From: Deltaproteobacteria bacterium
Lineage (GTDB): Bacteria; Myxococcota_A; UBA796; GCA-2862545
Direction of reading: 5' to 3'
Length of the DNA: 50,842 nucleotides
Assembly (NCBI GenBank): GCA_016938035.1
Contig: JAFGVK010000078.1
Location: 1 to 50,842 of the forward strand
Shown here: positions 8,088 through 16,420 of the stretch, one piece after another
Layout: the number at the start of each line of letters is the position of its first letter
How positions within the stretch are numbered: the stretch's first letter is position 1
Made by a program: the position numbers and the translations under genes
The notes under the pieces: model-generated
Seen by the model: the letters and a program-made list of their open reading frames with translations, nothing else
Databases searched by the model: none
Told to the model about the DNA's origin: nothing

Positions 8088-9781
8088 CGCCCCTCCCGCG
8101 CGGCCCACAGCGCCGCGTAGCGGCCCCCGGCCTTCAGCAGCTCGGGGTGGTTGCCGCGCTCCACCACCCTGCCCCCCTCCACCACCGCCACCTGGTCCGC
8201 CCCCTCCACCTGGGCGAGGTCGTGGGCCACCACCACCAGGGTCCTGCCGGGGCGGAGGCGGAGCAGCGCCTCGTGGATCGCCCTGGCGGTCTCGGCGTCC
8301 ACCTGGTGGGTGACCTCATCGAGCAGGAGCACCCTCGCCTCCCCCGCGAGGGCCCTGGCGAGGGCGAGGCGCTGGCGCTGCCCCGCTGAGAGGTCGGCGC
8401 CGCCCCGCTGGAGCAGGTGGTCCAGCCCCTCGGGGAGCGCCCGCAGGAAGCCCGCCTCCCCCGCGTCCAGGGCGGCGTCCAGGGCCTGCGGGGGGAGCGC
8501 CCTCCCCAGCGACAGGTTCTCGCGCACCGTGCGGTGGAAGAAGGCGTCCTCCGACCGGACCACCGCCACCGCCCGCCGCAGCTCCGCCAGCGCGAGGCGC
8601 TCCACCGCCACCCCCCCCAGGGTCACCCCCCCAGCGCTGGGGCTCAGGGCGCGCAGGGCCACGGCCAGCAGGCTGCTCTTCCCCGCGCCGGACGGGCCCA
8701 CTAGCGCCAGGAGCTCGCCGGGGCGCGCCTCCAGGCTCACCCCGCTGAGCACCTCGCCCCGCCCCCAGTCAGCGCGCACCTGGTCCCAGGCCAGGGTCAG
8801 CGGCCCCTCGGGCAGGGGCAGCGGTGCGGCGGGATCCTCCGGCAGCGCGGGCTCTCGCAGCAGGCGCTCCACCTCCTCCAGCGCCACCAGCGCCCGCTGG
8901 AGCAGGCTCCACACCTCCGACAAGCCCGACAGCGGGCGGCTCATCAGCCCCAGCGCCACCACGAAGCCCACCAGCGCCCCCGGCTCCAGAGATCCCGCCG
9001 CGACCTGGGACGCGCCCAGCCACAGCAGCGCCCCCACCCCTCCCGCGGCGAGGGTCTGGACCAGGGCCGAGGGCAGCACCCGCTCCACCTCCAGGCGCAG
9101 GCGCGAGGCCCGGTAGCGCTCCTCCTCGGCGGCGAAGCGGAGGGACTCCTGCTCCCCCGCACCGTAGGCCTGCAGGGTCGCGGCGCCCTCCAGCTGCTCC
9201 ACCGCCAGGGCGGAGAGGGCGAGGCGGCTGCGCTGGACCTGCTCCGAGAGGCGGCGCAGGCGGCGCCCTCCCCAGCGGGAGGGGAGGTAGACCAGCGGGA
9301 GGAGCAGCAGGGCCCAGGGGGCTAGGCGCGGGGCGAGCACCGCCGCGGTAGCAGCCAGCCCGAGCAGGGTGACGGGGTTGCGCAGGGCGGTGACCGCGGC
9401 GGACACGCCGTATTGCAGCTCGTCGACCTCCCCGGTGAGGCAGGCCAGCCGCGCGCCGGTGGGGCCTGGCCCCAGCCGGAGGGTGTGGGCGTGCAGCTCG
9501 CGCCGCAGGCGAGACACCACCCCCCACGCGACCCCCTTGGTGACCCTGGTCCGCACCAGCCGCGCGGCGCCGTCCAGCAGGTACAGCCCCGCGAAGCCCG
9601 CCGCGACCCCGCCCATCGCGCCCACCTCCCCGCCCCCCAGCACCCGGTCCAGCGCCTCCCGGAGCAGGAGCACCGCGCTAGCTGGCACCGCCGCGGTCAG
9701 GCTCATCAGCGCCGCGGATCCCAGCAGCGCCGGCAGGTGGGGGCGGAACAGGCGGGCGTAGCGCCACAGCAGCGGGCTCAC
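8084..9781 (-). CDS. MsbA-like ABC exporter (fused permease and ATPase)
   Basis: The 565 residues comprise an ABC type-1 membrane domain (about 1-310, six hydrophobic segments) and a nucleotide-binding domain: Walker A GPSGAGKS at 362-369, signature LSAGQ at 464-468, Walker B LLLDE at 485-489 and switch His520. Its place directly before the LpxK-containing gene recalls the msbA-lpxK pairing of enterobacteria, so lipid A/core flipping across the inner membrane is the best guess. Two oddities are seen: the Q-loop position, normally Gln, is Ser410 (codon at 8552-8554), and the D-loop reads THQVD rather than TSALD. GTG start overlaps the upstream stop as GTGA. Another lipid or drug substrate cannot be excluded. 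Confidence 0.85.
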   Translation of the reverse strand: MSPLLWRYARLFRPHLPALLGSAALMSLTAAVPASAVLLLREALDRVLGGGEVGAMGGVAAGFAGLYLLDGAARLVRTRVTKGVAWGVVSRLRRELHAHTLRLGPGPTGARLACLTGEVDELQYGVSAAVTALRNPVTLLGLAATAAVLAPRLAPWALLLLPLVYLPSRWGGRRLRRLSEQVQRSRLALSALAVEQLEGAATLQAYGAGEQESLRFAAEEERYRASRLRLEVERVLPSALVQTLAAGGVGALLWLGASQVAAGSLEPGALVGFVVALGLMSRPLSGLSEVWSLLQRALVALEEVERLLREPALPEDPAAPLPLPEGPLTLAWDQVRADWGRGEVLSGVSLEARPGELLALVGPSGAGKSSLLAVALRALSPSAGGVTLGGVAVERLALAELRRAVAVVRSEDAFFHRTVRENLSLGRALPPQALDAALDAGEAGFLRALPEGLDHLLQRGGADLSAGQRQRLALARALAGEARVLLLDEVTHQVDAETARAIHEALLRLRPGRTLVVVAHDLAQVEGADQVAVVEGGRVVERGNHPELLKAGGRYAALWAAREGR

Positions 9782-11208
9782 CGGGCCAGCTCGAAGAGCT
9801 GCCAGCGCCCCACCAGCCTGCCGTGGGCGTCGCGCCCCTCCAGCTCCGCGGGCCCCTCCAGCCGCGGGAAGGCCTCCTCGGTACAGGTAGGGTCACCAGA
9901 GGTGCGGGGGCGCACGAACAGGGCCCGCGCCGGCAGCGCGCCCTCAGCCCACAGATCGTACTGCGACCCGCGACCACAGCCGGGGAGCACCGAGGCGGGG
10001 AGGCCGGTCTCCCACGCGATCAGCGCCGCCTCCTGGTAGCGCTCGGTGAGGACCGGGATCGCGTCGCCACCCCGCTGATCGAGGGCAGCGCCGGCGGGCC
10101 TCGCCCACGCCCCCACCCAGGGCCCCAGCGCCGCGCCCTCCCCGAGCCGGGCGGCGGGGTCCTTGCCCGGCGGGAGGCTCAGCACAGGGGTCCAGGCGTG
10201 CGCCACCAGCGCCAGCGAGGCCAGCACCCCGAGCCACAACCCCACCTCCACCGCGCGCCGCAGCCTGGGACCCGCCCAGGACAGCCCCAGCCCCAGCCCA
10301 ACCAGCCCTGGCGCGGTCCAGTGGGCCTCCGGGGGCCCCCCCACCGCGGAGAGGGCGAAGAAGGCGAAGATCGGGACCGAGCTCAGCCACGCGGTGCGCT
10401 CCACCCGCGCCCTGAGCCCCTGGTCCCAGCGCTCCCGCCACAGGCGCCCCGCCACCGCCACCGCCCACACCAGCCCCGCCATCGCGGTCAGCGGCCCGAC
10501 CACCAGGAGCTGATCTCCGAGCTGCTGCGGGATCCCCACCCAGCCCGGGGCGCGGGGGCTCATCCACCCCTCCCCTAGCTGAAACTGCACGGACACTGCC
10601 TCGTGCCCAGCGAGCCACCGGAGGTGCGGGGCGATCAACCCCAGGGCCAGCGCGAGGCCCAGCCAGGGCCACCTGCTCCGCCACGAGGCCGGCCCCGCCG
10701 CGAGGATCGCCAGGGGCAGCGCGGCCAGCCCGCTGTATTTCGACAGCCCCGCCAGCGCAGCCCCAGCCCCGGCCAGCAACCACCACGGCCCCCCTGCCAG
10801 GGCGCCGGCCAGGGTCGCGGTCCACCCGAGGAGCAGCGGCGCGTCCGAGGTCGCGAACAGGGTCAGCCACAGGAGGGGCGGCACCCCCGCCCACCACAGG
10901 ACCCACAGGCCCCGGTCCCCCGCGAAGCGCAGGGTGAGCAGCGGGGCGAGCCCCGCGATCAGCGCCCCCAGCCGCACCGCCAGCGGGGTGTGGCCCAGCG
11001 CGGTGGTGACGCGGATCACCCAGGCGATGGCGGGCGGCTGGTCGTAGTAGCCCCACGCCAGGTGCTGCGACCACACCCAGTAGTAGGCCTCGTCCGCCAG
11101 CAGCCCGTGCGAGGCGGCGACGGCGCCCTTGGCCAGCGCGATCAGCGCGGTGGCGCCCACCAGAAGCCAGAGGGTCTTGCCTAGGGACGCCACCCCACCC
11201 CCACCCAT
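9778..11208 (-). CDS. GT39/GT83 (PMT/ArnT-like) membrane glycosyltransferase
   Basis: The product is a polytopic membrane protein of about 476 residues. Near residue 40 it carries ADEAYYWVWSQHLAWGYYD and then QPPAIAW, the hallmark first periplasmic loop of PMT/ArnT-type transferases, with the catalytic Asp-Glu pair. These enzymes move a sugar from a polyprenyl-phosphate donor to lipid A, glycolipid or protein on the periplasmic face. About ten further hydrophobic segments and a soluble C-terminal part of about 100 residues follow. Lying in an operon with MsbA-like and lipid A genes, it probably decorates LPS or a related lipid. The ATG at 11208 overlaps the upstream gene by 28 bases; a GTG at 11193 is an alternative. 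Donor sugar and acceptor are unknown. Confidence 0.85.
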   Translation of the reverse strand: MGGGGVASLGKTLWLLVGATALIALAKGAVAASHGLLADEAYYWVWSQHLAWGYYDQPPAIAWVIRVTTALGHTPLAVRLGALIAGLAPLLTLRFAGDRGLWVLWWAGVPPLLWLTLFATSDAPLLLGWTATLAGALAGGPWWLLAGAGAALAGLSKYSGLAALPLAILAAGPASWRSRWPWLGLALALGLIAPHLRWLAGHEAVSVQFQLGEGWMSPRAPGWVGIPQQLGDQLLVVGPLTAMAGLVWAVAVAGRLWRERWDQGLRARVERTAWLSSVPIFAFFALSAVGGPPEAHWTAPGLVGLGLGLSWAGPRLRRAVEVGLWLGVLASLALVAHAWTPVLSLPPGKDPAARLGEGAALGPWVGAWARPAGAALDQRGGDAIPVLTERYQEAALIAWETGLPASVLPGCGRGSQYDLWAEGALPARALFVRPRTSGDPTCTEEAFPRLEGPAELEGRDAHGRLVGRWQLFELAR

Positions 11209-13991
11209 CCCCGCCAGGTGTCGGGGTCGTTGAGCTTGCCGCGCCCGCCCTCGGGGTCGAGGAGCACCGAGGCGGCGCCCACCTCGATCCACAGGCCGGG
11301 GGTTCGCACCAGGGGCATGCCCGCCATCTCCCCGTGGAGGCGCAGGCCCGCGAGCTGCAGCCCGTCTCCGATCCTGGCGTGGCCGTCATCGGCAAGGAGC
11401 AGGTAGCCCTGCGAGAGCTGGTGGTGCTCCGCGAACAGGTCCAGCCCCTCGCCCAGGGGCGACACGGCGAGGGTGCCGCTGTGGACCGCCTGCGCGCCCA
11501 GGCCAGCCCCGCCCAGGGCCGGCACCCAGCGCCGCCGCCAGCCCCAGGGATCCGGCGCCACGCTCGAGCGCACCCCCACCAGGCTCACCCCATCGCCGAT
11601 CAGGCTGCTGACGCTCAGATCGAGGCCCATCCCCTGGTACTCGCTCAGGAGCTGCGCCCCGGCCTCGGCGAAGCGCTCGTCCCCAAGCCCCCCGCGCAGG
11701 CGGAGCTCCAGCGCCCCCACCGCCTCGTCGAGCCCACGGTGAGTGAACAGCACCGACTCCCCGTAGACCTGCGCGCGGGCGGGCGCGCCCCCCCCATCGA
11801 GCGCCGCGTCACCCCAGCCGCCGAGGCGCAGGTCGAGCACCCCCCGGGCCCCACGCAGGGTGTGGGAGAGGGCCGCGCTGCCGCCCATCCGATCGCCGTA
11901 GGCGCCCCGCAGGGCGAAGCCGCGGGTCTCCACCTCCACCGGCAGGCCGCGCCAGGTCCACGCGCCCCCAAGCCCGGTGACACCGGTGCTGCCGGAGCCA
12001 AAGCTGCCGAGCGCCAGCAGGCTCGACCGCCCCACCAGGTCCCCCATCGACACCCCCACCTCGAGGGTGTCCGTGCCGGGGCCGGTGACGCCGCCGGTGA
12101 GCAGCCGGAGCCCCTGCCGGCCCACCCCGTAGGGTCTGCCTGGGTCCAGCGCCACCGCGGCGGGCGCAGGGGGCGAGATGGGGTCCTGGCGCACCGCCGG
12201 CGCCCTGGGGGTGTAGTCCAGCGCCCGAGGGGTGCGGGCCTCGGACAGGTCCATGCGGCGGAGGTCCACCCCGCCCACCCCCGAGGACAGGTAGAACAGC
12301 CCCTGCCCGTCGGGGGTGGGCGCCGGGGCCCAGGCGGCCCCTGCGGACTGCGTGAGGCGCACGGGGATCGCGGGCCCCAGCCCGATCCGCTCCACCTCCA
12401 TGAAGCCCCCGCGCCCCACCGCCACGAAGATCGAGGCGCTGTCGGGGCTCCAGGCGGGAGACCTCCCGGTGGCCCCGTCGGGGAGCGGCAGCTCGACCCG
12501 GCCGTCACCCTGCAAATCGCTGGTCACCACCCGCCAGGCGTCCCGGTGCTCCAGCCACAGCAGGCGGGTCCCATCGGGCGAGACGCGCGGGTGGTCCACC
12601 AGCACCCCCTCCCTCGCCTCCACCAGCGGGCGCACCGCGCCCGTGTCCAGGTCCACCCGCACTAGGCCGCTCTGGCCCCAGGCCTGCTGCACCGCCACCG
12701 CCCAGCCCTGGGTGGGGTGGGGATCGGGGCTGCGCAGGCCCGCGCCCCTGGTCAGGCGCCGCTCCCCTCCCCCCTCCAGGTCCCAGATCCACAGGTCGGG
12801 ACCCTGCCCCCCCCCGGGCCGCCTGGTCCATGCGGCGTAGATCAGCCGCTCACCATCGGGCAGCCAGCGGGGATCCACCGGGGATCTGGTGGTGGTGTGG
12901 CGGACCCGCTCGGGCTCGGGGCTCCACACCGCCGGCTCCACCGCCGGCACGTCGAGGGGGTCCTTCTCCAGGAGGGCCTCCCGCTCCGCCATCCAGGCCT
13001 CTCGGGCCTCGTCGCTGGGCGCCGTGGGATAGACCTCCAGCCGGTCGGTGCCCCAGGGGCCGGTCACCACCAACGCGAGGCGAGCCCCGTCGGGGGACAG
13101 GGCCGGCGCGCCGAGGGCCTCCAGGTGCTGGAGCCAGAGCGCCCCCTCCGCGGGGGGACGGGACCGCTCGATGTCCATCGCGGCCAGGGTCAGCTCGGCG
13201 GTGAAGCGCCGGTAGAGGGCGGCGGGGCTGTCGCCGTAGACCCCCTGGAAGGCCTCGTCGAGGTCCCGCTCGGTGCGGGCGGTCATACGGGACCACAGGT
13301 CGCGGAGAGACTGCTCTCCCCACCCCTCCGCCAGCCAGTCGACGTAGGCGGAGCCGACCATGTAGGGCACCGCGCGCCCTTGCCAGCCCCCCCCGAAGAC
13401 CAGCTCCTCATAGCCGGGCAGCAGCCCCTCCTGGGCCCACTGCCGGAGCAGCGCGGCGCGGTCGTCGGCGTGGGGCCGGCCGGTCCCCGTGAGGCGCCCC
13501 TCCATGTGCACCGCGTAGCCCTCCACCAGCCAGATCGGGCTCTTGATCGCGACAGGACCCACCCCCAGCAGGTGGTCCTGAGCCCCCCGCAGCCAGGGGT
13601 TGCGGGAGGGACGCAACATGTGGACGATGTGCGTGTCCTCGTGCGTGATCAACCCCTCGCGCCAGGAGCGGAAGTCCCCGATGCTGGACCCCGCCTCTGG
13701 GGCCGTCGCCCACAGGACGATCGCCGGGCTGAAGCGCGAGGGCAGCGCCATCCCGTTGGCCATCGACCAGGGGTCCTGCACCAGCACCTCGACCCTCCGG
13801 TCGATCGACCAGCCCACCTCTCGCTCCACCGCCCCGTGGATGCTCTCCAGCTCCGAGACCGCGCCGAGGGTCCAGGCCTCCGCTGCGAGGGGGTACTGCA
13901 CCCGGAAGTGCTCGGTCTCCAGCAGCCGCCAGGCCTCGGACGCGGACTGAGCGTGGGCCAGGGTGGCGAGGGCGATGAGCGCAGAGAGCAA
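11181..13991 (-). CDS. Secreted HExxH protein with TolB-like propeller and C-terminal barrel
   Basis: The product of about 936 residues begins with a Sec signal (LSALIALATLAHAQ). An N-terminal peptidase-like domain has LITHEDTHIVHM (HExxH at about 117-121) and WLVEGYAVHME with a third-ligand Glu near 157, as in gluzincins. Residues about 280-620 contain PD40/TolB-type strands such as ALSPDGARLAL, RVSPDGTRLLWL and AWSPDSASIF. The last 320 residues are alternating polar/hydrophobic strands ending GWVGVGWRP, which suggests an outer-membrane barrel. The TTG at 13991 is favoured because GGAGG is 5 bases upstream; a GTG at 13997 abuts that site directly. It is the first gene of the operon leading to the glycosyltransferase, ABC exporter and WaaA-LpxK. 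Target and role are unknown. Confidence 0.8.
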   Translation of the reverse strand: MLSALIALATLAHAQSASEAWRLLETEHFRVQYPLAAEAWTLGAVSELESIHGAVEREVGWSIDRRVEVLVQDPWSMANGMALPSRFSPAIVLWATAPEAGSSIGDFRSWREGLITHEDTHIVHMLRPSRNPWLRGAQDHLLGVGPVAIKSPIWLVEGYAVHMEGRLTGTGRPHADDRAALLRQWAQEGLLPGYEELVFGGGWQGRAVPYMVGSAYVDWLAEGWGEQSLRDLWSRMTARTERDLDEAFQGVYGDSPAALYRRFTAELTLAAMDIERSRPPAEGALWLQHLEALGAPALSPDGARLALVVTGPWGTDRLEVYPTAPSDEAREAWMAEREALLEKDPLDVPAVEPAVWSPEPERVRHTTTRSPVDPRWLPDGERLIYAAWTRRPGGGQGPDLWIWDLEGGGERRLTRGAGLRSPDPHPTQGWAVAVQQAWGQSGLVRVDLDTGAVRPLVEAREGVLVDHPRVSPDGTRLLWLEHRDAWRVVTSDLQGDGRVELPLPDGATGRSPAWSPDSASIFVAVGRGGFMEVERIGLGPAIPVRLTQSAGAAWAPAPTPDGQGLFYLSSGVGGVDLRRMDLSEARTPRALDYTPRAPAVRQDPISPPAPAAVALDPGRPYGVGRQGLRLLTGGVTGPGTDTLEVGVSMGDLVGRSSLLALGSFGSGSTGVTGLGGAWTWRGLPVEVETRGFALRGAYGDRMGGSAALSHTLRGARGVLDLRLGGWGDAALDGGGAPARAQVYGESVLFTHRGLDEAVGALELRLRGGLGDERFAEAGAQLLSEYQGMGLDLSVSSLIGDGVSLVGVRSSVAPDPWGWRRRWVPALGGAGLGAQAVHSGTLAVSPLGEGLDLFAEHHQLSQGYLLLADDGHARIGDGLQLAGLRLHGEMAGMPLVRTPGLWIEVGAASVLLDPEGGRGKLNDPDTWRGWVGVGWRP

Positions 13992-13996
13992 GAGCA

Positions 13997-14001
13997 CCTC
14001 C
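13997..14001 (-). promoter_or_regulatory. Shine-Dalgarno GGAGG placing the start at TTG 13991
   Basis: On the minus strand GGAGG is followed by TGCTC and then TTG. The alternative GTG at 13997-13995 would overlap the Shine-Dalgarno itself, so the TTG is more credible. Confidence 0.5.
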
Positions 14002-14101
14002 AGTCGCTCGGTCTATCCGGTGTCTCCGCGGCGGTCACAGGAGGGCGCGAGGACAGGGGGCGTCCGCCCGTGAAATCGGCTACCGGGAGCCCGGAGGTCC
14101 C

Positions 14102-14653
14102 GTGCTCGTCCGCTACCACAACACCCCCGAACACCTCGTCGCGCTCACGCGCTACCAGGGGCGCCTGGACCGGTCCCGCCGCCTGGGCTTCCGCCTCGCG
14201 ACCCTCGCCGCTGGCCTAGCGATCCTGGCCATCACCCTGGGGATGGACGGGGCTGCTTGGTGGGCCTCGTGGCCGGTGGGGCTCCTGCTGCTCGGGTACG
14301 GCCTGAGCGCCCTGGTGCTCGCGCCGTTGTTCGAGGACAAGGGCACGCTGCGCGAGGTGAGGCGCGGGTGGGCGGACGGCGCCGGACAGCTCGGGGAGCA
14401 GCAGCTGGAGCTGGGGCAGGCGCTGGTCCACCGCTCGGCGCGGGGGGAGCGGGTGGTGCCCTGGGGCGAGGTGCTGGGCGCGGACCGCTACCAGGGGCTG
14501 GTGCTGATCGTCCTCACCGACGAGAGCGCCTTCGCTGTGCCAGAGGGCGCCTTCGCGTCCCCCGCCGAGGCCCTCGCCTTCGCCCGCCGGGCGGAGGCCC
14601 TGCAGGAGGACCCACCCTCAGGCGCGCTCCAGCAGGAAGATCGCGGGGTGTAG
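14102..14653 (+). CDS. YcxB-like two-segment membrane protein
   Basis: The 183-residue product has an N-terminal cytosolic stretch, two hydrophobic segments at about 33-50 and 54-75, and a C-terminal domain. That domain runs GQALVHRSARGERVVPWGEV, then GLVLIVLTDESAFAVPEGAF. This is the layout and PH-like pattern of YcxB-family proteins: self-description strand, WxxV, then a hydrophobic strand and IPxxAF-like end. The family has no known function. GTG start with GGAGG at 14093-14097. The 3' end overlaps the end of the convergent methyltransferase gene by 36 bp, which leaves no room for a conventional terminator. The promoter must lie in the roughly 110 bp shared with the divergent HExxH gene. 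Confidence 0.75.
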   Translation: MLVRYHNTPEHLVALTRYQGRLDRSRRLGFRLATLAAGLAILAITLGMDGAAWWASWPVGLLLLGYGLSALVLAPLFEDKGTLREVRRGWADGAGQLGEQQLELGQALVHRSARGERVVPWGEVLGADRYQGLVLIVLTDESAFAVPEGAFASPAEALAFARRAEALQEDPPSGALQQEDRGV

Positions 14654-15676
14654 TCCGCCGGCCTCCACCACCCTGACGTGGCGAAGGCGGAGCGCGGGCA
14701 CCTGCTCCAGGGCGTGGGTGAAGGCAGCCCGCCGCTCCGCCAGCAGGGCGATCCGCCCGCCCTCTGCCAGCACCGGGAGCAGGCTCTGGAGCAGCTCGCG
14801 GTAGAAGCGGCGCAGGTCCAGCCCCTTCCCCACCTGCTTTCCGAAGGGTGGGTTGGTGACCACCGTGTCAACGGGCGCCTGATCGCCCCACAGCGCGGTG
14901 AGGTCCAGCGCGTCGCCCTGCCGCAGCGTCGCCCGGGGGAGCAGCCCGTTGGCGACGAGGTTCGCGCTGGTGCCCGCGACCCGCTCCCCGTCGAGGTCGC
15001 TGCCGAGCAGGCGCGCCGCGGGCCACAGCGCCCCGGCCTCCAGCAGGATGGTGCCACCGCCACAGAGGGGATCGAGCACAGCCCCAGGAGCCCCCTGAGG
15101 GCGGGCGAGGTGGAGCATCGCCCAGGCCAGGCTCGCCTTCATCGACACCCCCGGCAGGTACGGGCGCTGGTGTCGATGCGAGAGCGGCTCGGCGGTGAGC
15201 GCGAGGGACACCCTGCAGATCTGCTCCCGCACGTCCACCCTGAGCGCCACGTCCGGGTGTCGCAGGTTCACCGCCCGGAGGGTGCGAGACCTCACCCCGG
15301 CGCCCGCCACGCGCCCCACGTCCTCCGAGGTGAAGGGGTGGGAGCCGGTCCGCTCGCAGCGCACCCCGAAGCTCACCCCCTCAGGCTCCAGCGCTGGGAT
15401 CGCGAGTGCCGCCAGCCTGGCCTCCACCTGCGCCAGCGGCTCGGCCGCGTCGAGCACGAAGCGGTCCAGCGGGCGGAAGAGGTGGTGGACGGCGCGTAAC
15501 CGGCGGGCTGCCTGCTCGATCGCCGGCCAGTCCCCCCACACCGACACCCAGCCCCGCAGCCCATCCGGGCGCACCTCGGCGCGGAGCACCCCCTTGGGGG
15601 CCAGCGCCAGCACCTCGTCGGCGGCAAGCTGCTCCAGCCCCGGGTGGGTGGTCAGCTCCAAGGAGGGGAGGATCAC
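14618..15676 (-). CDS. THUMP-domain RNA methyltransferase (RlmL/Trm14-like)
   Basis: The 352-residue protein shows an N-terminal ferredoxin-like/THUMP region (about 1-160) and a SAM-dependent methylase domain. The latter has AVLDPLCGGGTILLEA as motif I, GSDLDGERV, and VVTNPPFGKQVGKG as the N6-adenine/N2-guanine type catalytic NPPF motif. Such enzymes modify guanosine or adenosine in 23S rRNA or tRNA in the cytosol; the exact nucleotide cannot be read from sequence. The GTG lies 3 bases after the DUF47 stop codon, so the two are probably cotranscribed. I see no clear Shine-Dalgarno, so translational coupling is likely. Confidence 0.85.
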   Translation of the reverse strand: MILPSLELTTHPGLEQLAADEVLALAPKGVLRAEVRPDGLRGWVSVWGDWPAIEQAARRLRAVHHLFRPLDRFVLDAAEPLAQVEARLAALAIPALEPEGVSFGVRCERTGSHPFTSEDVGRVAGAGVRSRTLRAVNLRHPDVALRVDVREQICRVSLALTAEPLSHRHQRPYLPGVSMKASLAWAMLHLARPQGAPGAVLDPLCGGGTILLEAGALWPAARLLGSDLDGERVAGTSANLVANGLLPRATLRQGDALDLTALWGDQAPVDTVVTNPPFGKQVGKGLDLRRFYRELLQSLLPVLAEGGRIALLAERRAAFTHALEQVPALRLRHVRVVEAGGLHPAIFLLERA

Positions 15677-15679
15677 ACC

Positions 15680-16330
15680 CTACGCGAGCTTGTGCTTGAT
15701 CGAGATCACCGCGAGGCGGTCCGCGGCGTTCTCGATGCGATCGCTCACGTCTCCGATCTGGTCGATGAACAGGCGCAGCTCCATCTTCTGACACCTGTCG
15801 AGGGGCAGGTCGCGGTAGACGATGCGGGTCGCGGTCCACTGCAGCGCGTCCACCTCGGACTCCAGCGTTCCTATGGCCTCCACCGCCTTCTTGACCTTGA
15901 AGTCCTGCGCGATCACCTTGGCCACCGCCGGCGGGAGCAGCTCCCACGCCTTCAGGGTGGCGAGCCCTATGTCGGTGACGTGCTGGTGCAGCTCCGGGGG
16001 GAGGGCGGGTCGCACCAGGTAGAGGAAGTCGGCGGCCTCCTCAGCCTTGTTGGCGATGCGATCGAGGGTCTCCAGCAGGGTGATGTAGTCCTGCCGATAG
16101 GCCGGCAGCACCCCCGCCTTGAACATGTGACGCTCGATCTCCAGCCGGAAGGCGTCCGCCTGAGACTCCACCTCGTGGATGGTCTTGGAGTCGGTCTTGA
16201 AGTGCTTGTCCCCGGCGACGTACTCGCGGAGCATCTCCTCGAAACGGATCACGGTGGTGCCGACGAGATCGCAGTACTGCGCCATCACGTCCTGCAGCTC
16301 CTTTCGCCCGCCATCTCCGAACAGTCCCAT
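15680..16330 (-). CDS. DUF47/PhoU-like phosphate transport regulator family protein
   Basis: The 216 residues are almost entirely helical, with the features of the DUF47 (TIGR00153) family: FEEMLREYVAGD, then VESQADAFRLEIERHM, ITLLETLDRIANKAEEAADF and IGDVSDRIENAADRLAV at the end. Relatives sit beside Pit phosphate permeases and are thought to modulate them. No Pit gene is in this window, so the partner is elsewhere or different. ATG start has GGGAGG 5 bases upstream. It lies 78 bp downstream of the TRAP permease gene and just before the methyltransferase, all on one strand. Confidence 0.85.
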   Translation of the reverse strand: MGLFGDGGRKELQDVMAQYCDLVGTTVIRFEEMLREYVAGDKHFKTDSKTIHEVESQADAFRLEIERHMFKAGVLPAYRQDYITLLETLDRIANKAEEAADFLYLVRPALPPELHQHVTDIGLATLKAWELLPPAVAKVIAQDFKVKKAVEAIGTLESEVDALQWTATRIVYRDLPLDRCQKMELRLFIDQIGDVSDRIENAADRLAVISIKHKLA

Positions 16331-16399
16331 GGCGTCCTCCCGGTTGCGGCTCCCCTATCCCGTCAGGGGCGAGCACACACCCAAGGAGGCGCATTCATG

Positions 16400-16420
16400 C
16401 CCGCGCGGTCACTGCGCGGG
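16400..16420 (-). terminator. Hairpin spanning the stop codon of the TRAP permease gene
   Basis: CCCGCGC at 16400-16406 pairs with GCGCGGG at 16414-16420 around a 7-base loop that contains the dctQM stop codon. There is no U-tract in the minus-strand transcript after it, so it may be an mRNA stabiliser or attenuator between the TRAP genes and DUF47 rather than an intrinsic terminator. Confidence 0.4.

Noticed and set aside
5958..8120. 720-codon plus-strand open frame over the WaaA-LpxK gene
   Set aside because: Arg/Pro/Gly-rich antisense shadow; the minus strand carries clear catalytic motifs.
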